Counted from the stretch's first letter, positions 6,330 through 13,360 are shown. The stretch: 17,555 nt of DNA from an uncultured Collinsella sp. (GCA_900754075.1 CAAEBN010000051.1:1-17555), one strand, 5' to 3'. The notes: generated from the letters alone by a model not told the origin. Made by a program: numbers and translations.

Positions 6330-7741
6330 TATCCGATCGCTCCTTCCATCTCGAGCTTGATCAGGTTGTTCATCTCGACGGCATACTCCAACGGCAGCTC
6401 CTTGGAGACCGGGTTGGCAAAGCCGTTGACGATCATGGTGCGGGCCTCTTCCTCCGAGATGCCGCGGCTCATCAGGTAGAACACCTTGTCGTCGCCGATG
6501 CGGCCGATGGTGGCTTCGTGGCCGATGTCGACGTTCTTGGCGCGGATGTCCATGGCCGGGATGGTGTCGGATCGGCTCTGGTCGTCGAGCATGAGCGACT
6601 GGCAGCTCACGGTTGCCTTGGAGCCCTCGGCCTTGGGCGTGGCCACGATGGAGCTGCGGAACGTCTGGATGCCGCCGCTCTTGGAGATACCCTTGGTCTC
6701 GACCGTTGCCGAGGTCTCAGGCGCGTTGAGCACGACCTTGCAGCCGGTGTCGAGGTTCTGACCGGCGCCGGCAAAGGTGATGCCGGTAAAGCTCGAGCGG
6801 GCGCGGCGGCCATTGAGCACGCTCATGGGGTAGAGGTAGCCCACGTGGCTGCCGAAGGAGCCGCTGATCCACTCGATGTCGCCGTCCTCGTCCACGCGCG
6901 CACGCTTGGTGTTGAGGTTGTACATGTTCTTGGACCAGTTCTCGATGGTTGAGTAGCGCAGGTGCGCACGCTTGCCCACAAAGAGCTCGACGGCGCCAGC
7001 GTGGAGGTTTGCCACGTTGTACTTGGGCGCGGAGCAACCCTCAATGAAGTGCAGGTCGGCATCGTCCTCGACGATGATGAGCGTGTGCTCAAACTGACCG
7101 GCGCCCTTGGCGTTGAGACGGAAGTAGCTCTGCAGCGGAAAATCGAGCTTGGTGCCCTTGGGCACGTAGACAAACGAGCCGCCCGACCACACGGCGCCGT
7201 GCAGGGCCGCAAACTTGTGGTCGGTGGGCGGGATGAGCGTCATAAACTTCTCGTGGATGAGCGGCTCCCACTGCGGGTCGTGCAGGGCCTCCTCGATGCC
7301 GGAGTAGACGATGCCCATCTTGGAGGCGGTGTCCTGCATGTTGTGGTAGACGAGCTCGGAGTCGTACTGCGCGCCGACGCCCGCCAGGTAGCTGCGCTCG
7401 GCCTCGGGGATACCTAGGCGCTCAAAGGTGTTCTTGATGTCGTCGGGCACCGACTCCCAGTCGTGCTTTTGGTCGGTGTTGGGCTTGACGTAGGTGACGA
7501 TGTTGTCCATGTCTAGGCCCTCGATGGAGGGGCCCCACGTCGGATCGGGGAAGCGGTTGAAAATCTCGAGGGACTTGAGGCGCAGGTCGAGCATCCACTG
7601 CGGCTCGTCCTTCTTGGCGCTGATCTCGCGCACGATGTCGGGCGTGATGCCGGCGTCGAGGCGCTCGAAACCCTCCTCGCCATAGGTGAAGTCGTAGAGG
7701 CTGCGGTCGATGTCCGCGACCTCGGTGCGGTTCTTGTTCAT
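6329..7741 (-). CDS. sufB: SufB, SUF scaffold core subunit
   Basis: A 470-residue SufB, normal for the family, and highly conserved: QYDSELVYHNMQ, HGAVWSGGSFVYVPKGTK, YNLNTKRARVDEDG, SGSFGSHVGYLYPMSVL, and HEATIGRIGDDKVFYLMSRG. Cys380 (in SCQSLMLDDQSRSDTIP) aligns with E. coli Cys405, the residue that receives sulfur and ligates the cluster together with the SufD histidine. Near the end the family signature VNGFANPVSKELPLEYAVEM is intact. The start is ATG at 7741, with AAAGGGG upstream and a 12-base gap after sufC. The gene overlaps sufD by one base. The product is cytoplasmic and works with the SufC ATPase and SufD. No defect is visible. Confidence 0.97.
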   Translation of the reverse strand: MNKNRTEVADIDRSLYDFTYGEEGFERLDAGITPDIVREISAKKDEPQWMLDLRLKSLEIFNRFPDPTWGPSIEGLDMDNIVTYVKPNTDQKHDWESVPDDIKNTFERLGIPEAERSYLAGVGAQYDSELVYHNMQDTASKMGIVYSGIEEALHDPQWEPLIHEKFMTLIPPTDHKFAALHGAVWSGGSFVYVPKGTKLDFPLQSYFRLNAKGAGQFEHTLIIVEDDADLHFIEGCSAPKYNVANLHAGAVELFVGKRAHLRYSTIENWSKNMYNLNTKRARVDEDGDIEWISGSFGSHVGYLYPMSVLNGRRARSSFTGITFAGAGQNLDTGCKVVLNAPETSATVETKGISKSGGIQTFRSSIVATPKAEGSKATVSCQSLMLDDQSRSDTIPAMDIRAKNVDIGHEATIGRIGDDKVFYLMSRGISEEEARTMIVNGFANPVSKELPLEYAVEMNNLIKLEMEGAIG

Positions 7742-7753
7742 TGCGTCGCCCCT

Positions 7754-8554
7754 TTACGCCTGCTGCTCGGCAGCGGCGGCCTCGACCTGGGCGCGCTGCT
7801 CGGCGGCCTCGCGCTCGAAGGTCTCAAAGCCGTTCTTGTCGATCCAGGGGATCAGTGAGGCGTCGTCCTCGCGCACGATGTGGCCCTTGACCATAACGTG
7901 GACGCGGTCGACATCCAGGTGCTCCAGGATGCGCGTGTTGTGCGTGATGATGAGCATGGAGCCGTCGCAGCTCTTGCGGTAGGCGTCCATGCCATGGCTG
8001 ACGGTGGACAGGGCGTCGACGTCCAGGCCCGAGTCGGTCTCGTCGAGGATGGCGAGCTTGGGCTGCAGCAACAGGAGCTGGAGCATCTCGACCTTCTTCT
8101 TCTCGCCGCCCGAGAAGCCCACGCCCAGCTCGCGGTTGAGGTAGGCGGCGTCCATGTTGAGCTCGGCCGCGAGCTCCTTGACGCGACGGCGGAACTCCTT
8201 GCCCTTCATCTCCAGGCCGGGGCGGCCGGCGATGCTGGCGCGCAAAAAGCTCGACAGCGGCACGCCCGGGATCTCGACTGGGGCCTGGAAGCTCAGGAAC
8301 AGGCCGGCGCGCGAGCGCTTGTCGGTGGTGAGCTCGGTGATGTCCTGGCCGTCAAAGACGATGCGGCCGTCATTGACGGTATAGACGGGGTCGCCCATGA
8401 CCAGGTGGCCAAGGGTGGATTTGCCGGCGCCGTTGGGGCCCATCAGCACGTGGGTCTCGCCGGCGGCGACGTTGAGGTTGACGTTGTGGAGGATGGTCTT
8501 CTCGTCCACGGAGGCGGTGAGACCTTCGATGGAAAGCAGCGGATTTGCGCTCAT
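7754..8554 (-). CDS. sufC: SufC, ATPase of the SUF complex
   Basis: A 266-residue ABC-type ATPase without membrane partners, which drives conformational change of SufB and SufD. Visible in order: Walker A GPNGAGKS (39-46), Q-loop FLSFQAPVEIPGV (86-98), the SufC-type signature GFSGGEKKK (146-154), Walker B LAILDETDSGLD (167-178), and the H-loop LIITHN (201-206). The tail after about residue 245 is an Ala/Glu/Gln-rich extension of some 20 residues that is probably disordered. An in-frame ATG lies 30 bases upstream, but the one at 8554 has GAGAGGGA at the correct distance and gives the usual amino terminus. It is the first gene of the five-gene operon and divergent from an Rrf2-type regulator gene. 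Confidence 0.96.
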   Translation of the reverse strand: MSANPLLSIEGLTASVDEKTILHNVNLNVAAGETHVLMGPNGAGKSTLGHLVMGDPVYTVNDGRIVFDGQDITELTTDKRSRAGLFLSFQAPVEIPGVPLSSFLRASIAGRPGLEMKGKEFRRRVKELAAELNMDAAYLNRELGVGFSGGEKKKVEMLQLLLLQPKLAILDETDSGLDVDALSTVSHGMDAYRKSCDGSMLIITHNTRILEHLDVDRVHVMVKGHIVREDDASLIPWIDKNGFETFEREAAEQRAQVEAAAAEQQA

Positions 8555-8573
8555 GCTGTCCCTCTCTGTATAT

Positions 8574-8593
8574 GGTGTACTCATAGGTGTACT
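8574..8593. repeat. Tandem GGTGTACT repeat in the sufC leader
   Basis: GGTGTACT occurs at 8574-8581 and 8586-8593, a period of 12 bases. On the sufC strand the repeat reads AGTACACC twice. It lies between the predicted transcription start (about 8612) and the ribosome binding site, so it could be an operator half-site pair or an RNA element. Function is unknown. Confidence 0.45.
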
Positions 8594-8618
8594 AAACCCT
8601 AGGAATCTTCTCGGAATA

Positions 8619-8646
8619 AAGTTACTATGGGTTCGGCGTTAGTCAA
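8619..8646 (-). promoter_or_regulatory. Predicted promoter of the SUF operon
   Basis: Read on the minus strand, a -35 element TTGACT (8646-8641) and a -10 element TAACTT (8624-8619) are separated by 16 bases. The -35 matches five of six consensus bases. Transcription would start near 8612, leaving a leader of about 58 nucleotides before the sufC ATG. The -35 lies inside the palindrome at 8639-8662. Confidence 0.6.
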
Positions 8647-8662
8647 GGGAAAACCCGACTAA
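8639..8662. promoter_or_regulatory. Candidate Rrf2-type operator between sufC and the regulator gene
   Basis: Outer arms TTAGTC (8639-8644) and GACTAA (8657-8662) are exact complements. Inside them GGG (8647-8649) and CCC (8654-8656) also pair around AAAA, with two unpaired bases on one side. The site overlaps the -35 element of the SUF promoter, so a protein bound here would be expected to block RNA polymerase. The adjacent divergent rrf2-family gene makes its product the natural candidate. This is inference from position and symmetry; it does not match an operator consensus that I can name. Confidence 0.5.
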
Positions 8663-8734
8663 TCCACTCGACTTTTCAGATTGTGGGACAAATTCATCGG
8701 AAGTGCTTGTCCCCAGGGCTATGGAAGGCTAGGT

Positions 8735-9166
8735 ATGCTCATTTCTTCTAAGGGCCGCTATGCCCTCCGTTTGATGATTTATATTGCAGCGCTCGGTGAC
8801 GCCGAGGGCAAGATTGCCCTGCGCGAGGTCGCCGACCGCGAGCATATCTCACAAAAGTATCTGGAGCAGCTGGTTCGTCCGCTTATGAAGGCGGGCCTGC
8901 TAAAGAGCGTGCGCGGCAAGGGCGGCGGCTACATGATGGCCAAGGACCCGGCCGAAGTGCGTGCCGGCGACATCCTGCGTGCCGTCGAGGGCAGCACGGC
9001 TCCGGTGGCATGCGATGGTATTGACAATAGCTGCACCCGTAGTGATCTGTGCTCAACGGTCAAGTTCTGGCGCGGTCTGGACGACGTGATCGAAAAGTAC
9101 GTCGACGGCGTGACGCTGGCCGACCTAGCCGCCGTCCCCGAGATTAACTTTGACATTAAGCTGTAG
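8735..9166 (+). CDS. Rrf2-family transcriptional regulator, probable Fe-S sensing SUF regulator
   Basis: A 143-residue Rrf2/IscR-like protein. The winged helix-turn-helix occupies residues 1-70: SSKGRYALRLMIYIA, ISQKYLEQLVRPLMKAGLL, then the wing SVRGKGGGYMMAK. The cluster-binding loop carries Cys93, Cys100 and Cys106 (CX6CX5C), comparable to the three cysteines of IscR. The IscR ligand His107 has no counterpart; Val109 sits in that place. The start at 8735 has GGAAGG at the right distance and gives the usual family amino terminus; the frame is open further upstream but without a ribosome binding site. It is divergent from the SUF operon and very probably controls it, with the palindrome at 8639-8662 as likely target. 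Whether it binds a [2Fe-2S] or other cluster cannot be told from sequence. Confidence 0.9.
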   Translation: MLISSKGRYALRLMIYIAALGDAEGKIALREVADREHISQKYLEQLVRPLMKAGLLKSVRGKGGGYMMAKDPAEVRAGDILRAVEGSTAPVACDGIDNSCTRSDLCSTVKFWRGLDDVIEKYVDGVTLADLAAVPEINFDIKL

Positions 9167-9177
9167 GGCTGGCTTTC

Positions 9178-9597
9178 GTGAAGTCGTACGAAGCCTTTGA
9201 TTCGCGTTTGGCACTGCTAGAGACAGCTCGATTCCAAGATTTCGATAACGACTATATTGTCTCCGGATGTGCGTATATCTATGAGCAGGTTTTCGGTATC
9301 TCAATTACGCTCCTTAAGCGTCTGCTCGAGTATGAGGGCGCCACGCTTGCCGCGTCGGGGTCTCCTCGTGCCATCTTGAAGGAGTCCTACCGGTTCTACG
9401 ACTTTATTGATGAGGCGGCCTGGCTAGATATGCTCAGAGACCGCAATACGAACGTCCATATCTATGACAACAAGCTCGCTCAAGATTTGATTCAGCGCAT
9501 CTTGAACGTCTATATCCCCGCTTTCTCTCAGTTGAGAGACGGGTTGATGGAGCGTTACGGCGAGCTTTTGCTGGCTCCCGACGACCAGTTTGTTTAA
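9178..9597 (+). CDS. HEPN-domain protein, HI0074-like nucleotidyltransferase substrate-binding family
   Basis: A 139-residue, all-helical-looking protein of the HI0074 family. The HEPN RNase motif RX4HXY is complete: Arg89, His94 and Tyr96 in RDRNTNVHIYDNKLAQDLI. In the family such proteins pair with a small MNT-type nucleotidyltransferase, often as a toxin-antitoxin module in which the nucleotidyltransferase neutralises the HEPN RNase. No such partner lies next to this gene in the window. The start is GTG at 9178, 11 bases after the stop of the Rrf2-family gene, with AGGG upstream, so the two are probably cotranscribed. Codon use is slightly more AT-rich than in the SUF genes. It could be an active RNase with an unlinked partner, or a domesticated protein. 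Confidence 0.82.
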   Translation: MKSYEAFDSRLALLETARFQDFDNDYIVSGCAYIYEQVFGISITLLKRLLEYEGATLAASGSPRAILKESYRFYDFIDEAAWLDMLRDRNTNVHIYDNKLAQDLIQRILNVYIPAFSQLRDGLMERYGELLLAPDDQFV

Positions 9598-9640
9598 TTC
9601 CTTAAGATTTCGCGGAGGGTTGTTGCCGTTTACCGATGGG

Positions 9641-9671
9641 TTGTTGTGCAACAAACTGGGAGCTGTAATAC
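9641..9671 (+). promoter_or_regulatory. Possible promoter of the wall-anchored hydrolase gene
   Basis: TTGTGC (9644-9649) and TAATAC (9666-9671) are 16 bases apart. The -35 hexamer is inside the palindrome-like word TTGTTGTGCAAC, which recurs at 11427-11438. Transcription would begin about 45 bases before the ATG at 9724. Consensus match only. Confidence 0.3.
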
Positions 9672-9723
9672 TGAATCCATCTTTGCAAACTGCACTTTAC
9701 CCACACCAATGCAGGGAGGATGT

Positions 9724-11361
9724 ATGCAACCTAAGCATTCCGCGATCGTTGCGGGCCTGACGCTGGCGCTTTCGTTTGGCGCCGTTGCCGCACCCGCAAC
9801 CGCTATAGCCGAGGAGCCCACGCCGGGCGTTGCCTCGGATGCCACCGATATTGATAAGGGCCTCTACACCCAGCAGTCTTTCTCGGGCGTGCTGAGGTCG
9901 GTTCAGGGTGTTTCGTTTGTCAATGTGACCGACGAGATGAAGTACTTTACCAAGTACGAGAGCCACGGCAATTACAACCAGGGTTTTTCGTATGGCGACG
10001 GATACAACGCGCTGGGTTATTACCAGTTCGATCGCCGTTGGTCGCTTATTCCGTTTATGAAGCAGGCCTATAACTACGACTCTGCTAAGTACAGCATGCT
10101 TAAGAACGCGATTGACCGCGGTGGCGAGATTTCCAACGGAAGCAACCCCATGTATGCGAACGGCCAGCTCACCGAGCTGGGGCGCATCGCGCAAGATGCC
10201 TTCTTGGGTGCTTGCAACACCGACCCGGCTGAGTTTTCGGCGCTGCAGGATGCCTATGCGTACAACTCCTACTATGCGGTGACCGAGTCGTGGCTTAAGA
10301 ACGCTCTGGGCATTGATATTTCCGGTCGTGCCGATTGCGTCAAAGGCATGGTGTGGAGCATCACCAATATGTGCGGCACCGGTGGCTGTCAGGACTTTTT
10401 CCGTTGGGCGAATCTTTCCAACGATATGACCGACCGCGAGTTTGTGACCGCGCTTTCGAACAGCGTGGTTGATAACGTGGCGCGCAAGTATTCGAGTCAG
10501 CCTCAGTACCATGAGGGATGGAAGAATCGCTATAAGAACGAGCTTAAGGATTGCCTGGTCTACATTGCCGAGGACGAGGCTGCCGCGGCAACGCCTGTGG
10601 AGCCTGAGCCCGCGCCCACGCCGGCGCCCGGTCCGAGCATGGCGCCCGCCGCTCCCGCCGCACCGACGCCTGGTACCGATGGCGATGTGAGCGATAGTGG
10701 CGGTGTGGATGCGCCCTCAACTGATACGGGCAGCAATGATGCCGGTAACGGTGGGGCTACGTCTGGTGGCACCGCGGCCGGTGGCGCTTCTGGCGATTCG
10801 TCGACTTCTGGCCCCGACGGCGCTACGGATGGTGCGACATCTGGCTCTACCGATGCGGGCGCTTCCAACGGCGCTGGCGATTCCGCTGCCGATGCTGGCT
10901 CCTCTAACGGTTCTGGCTCCGATGCTTCCGAGGGCGGTTCGAGTGAGGTCTCCAATGCCGGCGATTCCTCGACGGAAAATAAGCCTTCTACCAGCGAGCA
11001 ACTTGGCTCCATGCTTGGATCTTCTTTGACGGCTGGCATTAACGGTGGCTCTTCTTCTGATGAGGGGGCGTCTGGCCAGGGTTCCGGTTCCGATGCCGCC
11101 GATGAGGGCGCGAGACAGTCCGACGCCGATGCTCAGAAGGCTGGGGATAAGGGTGGTGCTACTACCACCACCACGACGACTACGACCACCACGACGACCA
11201 AGGCCTCGGGTGGCAATATGCCCAAGACAGGCGACCTCATCGTGATGGCGAGCCTTGCGAGCGCAAGCCTGGCCACGCTGGGTGCCACGTCTATTGTGAG
11301 CGGTAAGCATAAACTCGATCAGCAGAACAAGGCTGCTGGTGAGGACGGTTCCGAGGAGTAG
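9724..11361 (+). CDS. Secreted, sortase-anchored protein with a lysozyme-like amino-terminal domain
   Basis: A 545-residue surface protein. Residues 1-29 are a signal peptide (KHSAIVAGLTLALSFGAV, cleavage likely after ATAIA). Residues 70-282 form a compact domain with YESHGNYNQGFSYGDGYN and LGYYQFDRRW, the pattern of lysozyme/transglycosylase-like folds (glutamate, then a YxYQ-type segment), similar to the VgrG3-like carboxy-terminal domain. Glu79 is a catalytic candidate, so peptidoglycan or glycan cleavage is a reasonable guess. A Pro/Ala-rich spacer (285-316) and a Gly/Ser/Ala/Asp-rich linker (317-478) follow. Then come 13 consecutive threonines (480-492), the sorting signal MPKTG (499-503), a hydrophobic segment and a KHK charge cluster. 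Start ATG at 9724 is chosen for GGGAGG just upstream and the clean signal peptide; earlier in-frame ATGs lack both. It is expected to be covalently attached to peptidoglycan by a sortase that is not in this window. Confidence 0.82.
   Translation: MQPKHSAIVAGLTLALSFGAVAAPATAIAEEPTPGVASDATDIDKGLYTQQSFSGVLRSVQGVSFVNVTDEMKYFTKYESHGNYNQGFSYGDGYNALGYYQFDRRWSLIPFMKQAYNYDSAKYSMLKNAIDRGGEISNGSNPMYANGQLTELGRIAQDAFLGACNTDPAEFSALQDAYAYNSYYAVTESWLKNALGIDISGRADCVKGMVWSITNMCGTGGCQDFFRWANLSNDMTDREFVTALSNSVVDNVARKYSSQPQYHEGWKNRYKNELKDCLVYIAEDEAAAATPVEPEPAPTPAPGPSMAPAAPAAPTPGTDGDVSDSGGVDAPSTDTGSNDAGNGGATSGGTAAGGASGDSSTSGPDGATDGATSGSTDAGASNGAGDSAADAGSSNGSGSDASEGGSSEVSNAGDSSTENKPSTSEQLGSMLGSSLTAGINGGSSSDEGASGQGSGSDAADEGARQSDADAQKAGDKGGATTTTTTTTTTTTTKASGGNMPKTGDLIVMASLASASLATLGATSIVSGKHKLDQQNKAAGEDGSEE
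11161..11199 (+). repeat. Threonine-codon tract (13 ACN codons)
   Basis: Thirteen consecutive threonine codons mixing ACT, ACC and ACG occur just ahead of the sorting signal of the wall-anchored protein. Being a trinucleotide-like repeat it could vary in length between strains by slippage, though the mixed third bases would dampen this. Confidence 0.8.
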
Positions 11362-11393
11362 CTTCTCGGTTGCCGAATAACTAAAGAGTAAGG

Positions 11394-11430
11394 ACGGGGT
11401 CCGGTGCGAATGCATTGGGCCCCGTTTTGT
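11394..11430 (+). terminator. Rho-independent terminator after the wall-anchored protein gene
   Basis: ACGGGGTCC (11394-11402) pairs with GGGCCCCGT (11417-11425) with one wobble position, and TTTTGTT follows. It lies 32 bases after the stop codon. Confidence 0.75.
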
Positions 11431-11523
11431 TGTGCAACGATTTGTTATGCCCCATCGGGGCTCTTGTTGCTACCGTTGCCCGAAACGTCTGCATGACGGC
11501 ATCATTGCGGTTGAGTTGCTCGA

Positions 11524-11529
11524 TACAAT
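11524..11529 (+). promoter_or_regulatory. Candidate -10 element for the AAA-ATPase-like gene
   Basis: TACAAT, preceded by CGA, lies 35 bases before the GTG start at 11564. TTGCGG (11505-11510) is too close to serve as its -35 and nothing good lies at 17 bases, so support is limited to the -10 and its position after the terminator. Confidence 0.35.
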
Positions 11530-11563
11530 GGGCATCGTGCTGCGTTTTAAGGGAGAGGTTACG

Positions 11564-13360
11564 GTGTCTGAACAGGCGATTTACGGCGATACTGCCTACT
11601 ATGGCGTAGAGTTGATCAACCGCTCGGGTAACGGGGCGCTACCGGTCGGCGAACATGACTTTGCCGAGGCCATGGATCGATGCGTGCTAGTCGACAAGAC
11701 GATGTTTATTGCCGATGTCTTGGATGCTGATGCTTCCGTTGTGGCGTGTTGCCGGCCCGAAGGCTTTGGCAAGAGCATGAACCTGTCGATGCTTAAGGCT
11801 TTTCTGGGGCGACCCACAGTCGGGCAGGTCGATTGGGGCCTGTTTGCTGGTTCCCAGATTTGGGATGCGGGCGGCGGACGCTATCGGGATGAGTTTGCCT
11901 GCTACCCTGTGATATCGCTGGACTTTTCTGGCGCTGCGAGGTGCGGTGCCCCTGTTGTTGGCGTTGTGCGTGATGCCCTTTCGGGCGAGTGCGCTCGCTT
12001 GTTGCCACTCTTGGAAGCTCCGGATTTGCCGCGAGACAAGGTGCGCCACATCGAGCGCGTTGCGCGTGGCGTGGCGAGCGCGGCCGAGGTCGACTCGGTG
12101 CTCGGCGTGCTCATTGAGCTGCTGGAGATGGCTTGCGACGAACAGGTTGTGCTGCTCGTTGATGGATACGACGCGGCGTGGTTGGGCAGTGCGGGCGCGA
12201 GGGACGCTTTCGGCGCCGATCTGGCAGAGCTGTTCGATCGTGTGCTGTTCGACGCCATTGACGTCGCAAACGATTCGTTGCGGTTGGCGTGCCTGATGGG
12301 GGAGCGTCCCGGTCCTGCCATGGTCGCGCTTTCTTCGCGCGGGTGTTCGTATTGCATGTCGACGCCGCTCTCGACGTGGTGTGACCGGTGGTTCGGCTTT
12401 TCGGATGACGAGGTTCAGGCGCTGCTAGGCCATGCTGGACGTGAGGAATACCTAGATGATGCGCGTGAATGGTTCGAGGGATACCGATTTGGCGGGTTTT
12501 ATTGCTCGAGTCCGTCGCGCGTGATCGATTTCTTAAATCGCGGTTGCACTCCGCCGGTGCGGGCCGATTTGTATGGATACGCTGATAGCCTGAGCAGGGC
12601 GGTTGGTGATTGGAATCTCGAGAGGCTTGCGACTTTGTTCGATTTACTTGAACCGCATGGATGCGCTGAAGCTCCGCTTTGTCTGGGCGCCGTCGTGTCG
12701 AATGACGCTTGCGTCGATGATGTTTGGACCGCGTTATACCTTTTCGGCTTCCTAACGACGGATATGGTTGAGGAACCGGGAAACAACGCTCGCTCCCGTG
12801 CCCTGCGTCTGCCCAATGGCGAGCTTCGCCAGGCGTTGCGTCTCGTGATTATTGAATGGTTTGAGTGCGCCGCCGAGGATGTGCGGGACGTCGATGCATT
12901 TCGTGACGGGTTGTGTCGCGGTGACGAAGACACGGTGAGGCAGGCGCTGCGTCGAATTCTAGGTGACGCGGGAGTCGGCACGGTCGAGATGGATTCGCCG
13001 TTGCCATATCACCTGCTGTTGCAAGGGCTCTGCTTTGGTATGCCGGGGTATGCCAATCCGTCATCCAATCGAAAGCGCGGGGCGGATCGCTGGGATATCC
13101 AGGTGTTCCCTACGGGAAGGATGTTCGATGTGGCCGATACGATCGGTATGCTCGACGAACGTCCGCTTGTCACTATGAACATGATGTATGACCCCGACGT
13201 GGATGCCCTGGGTCTGGAGCTGTTGGCGGTTCAGGCGCTGCTCGACATCGAACGTGACGGTATTGACGAGATACGTGTGCCGCGTCCCGGCGTCGGTCGC
13301 ATGCGCTGGGGCTTTGGCTTTGACGGGCAGTACGCGTCCGTAGTGTGCCAGCGGCTGTAG
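11564..13360 (+). CDS. AAA-ATPase-like / PD-(D/E)XK nuclease-like protein with altered motifs
   Basis: A 598-residue member of the family with an AAA-ATPase-like domain followed by a PD-(D/E)XK-like domain, common in gut anaerobes and of uncertain role. Family landmarks: FAEAMDRCVLVDKTMFI near residue 35, the phosphate loop RPEGFGKS (64-71, usually RPRRFGKS), LLVDGYD (198-203, usually IDEYD), FGFSDDEVQALL (277-288), WFEGYRFGG (303-311), and the final GFGFDGQYASV. In the nuclease-like part, NRKRGADRWDI keeps Asp511, but the segment where the family has (I)EFK reads VTMNMM (536-541). Walker B glutamate and nuclease E-x-K are thus missing. The GTG at 11564 is preferred because GGGAGAGG lies upstream; the frame is open 44 codons further back, but that part has no ribosome binding site. 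It stands alone between a terminator and a glycosyltransferase gene. Confidence 0.75.
   Translation: MSEQAIYGDTAYYGVELINRSGNGALPVGEHDFAEAMDRCVLVDKTMFIADVLDADASVVACCRPEGFGKSMNLSMLKAFLGRPTVGQVDWGLFAGSQIWDAGGGRYRDEFACYPVISLDFSGAARCGAPVVGVVRDALSGECARLLPLLEAPDLPRDKVRHIERVARGVASAAEVDSVLGVLIELLEMACDEQVVLLVDGYDAAWLGSAGARDAFGADLAELFDRVLFDAIDVANDSLRLACLMGERPGPAMVALSSRGCSYCMSTPLSTWCDRWFGFSDDEVQALLGHAGREEYLDDAREWFEGYRFGGFYCSSPSRVIDFLNRGCTPPVRADLYGYADSLSRAVGDWNLERLATLFDLLEPHGCAEAPLCLGAVVSNDACVDDVWTALYLFGFLTTDMVEEPGNNARSRALRLPNGELRQALRLVIIEWFECAAEDVRDVDAFRDGLCRGDEDTVRQALRRILGDAGVGTVEMDSPLPYHLLLQGLCFGMPGYANPSSNRKRGADRWDIQVFPTGRMFDVADTIGMLDERPLVTMNMMYDPDVDALGLELLAVQALLDIERDGIDEIRVPRPGVGRMRWGFGFDGQYASVVCQRL

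Larger units (their letters stand above)
9641..11438. repeat. 12-base direct repeat TTGTTGTGCAAC flanking the wall-anchored protein gene
   Basis: The word occurs at 9641-9652, before the gene, and at 11427-11438, just past its terminator. Each copy contains the palindrome GTTGTGCAAC. The identity ends sharply on both sides. Possible explanations are a shared operator, the scar of an insertion, or chance. Confidence 0.45.

Noticed and set aside
3703..6479. Several 180-300-codon plus-strand frames opposite sufS, sufD and the end of sufB
   Set aside because: They are antisense shadows caused by high GC at third codon positions; the SUF proteins on the minus strand are unmistakable and overlap end to end as an operon.
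9646..9723. Amino-terminal extension of the wall-anchored protein using earlier in-frame starts (9646 or 9709)
   Set aside because: The ATG at 9724 has GGGAGG in front and starts a textbook signal peptide; the earlier starts would place polar residues before it and lack a ribosome binding site.
9697..10512. A 271-codon minus-strand frame opposite the wall-anchored protein gene
   Set aside because: It would run through a clear signal peptide and structured domain on the other strand, and shows no motif of its own.
11432..11563. Extension of the AAA-ATPase-like protein by 44 residues to an ATG at 11432
   Set aside because: That start touches the terminator of the previous gene and would include a candidate -10 element; GTG at 11564 has a strong ribosome binding site.
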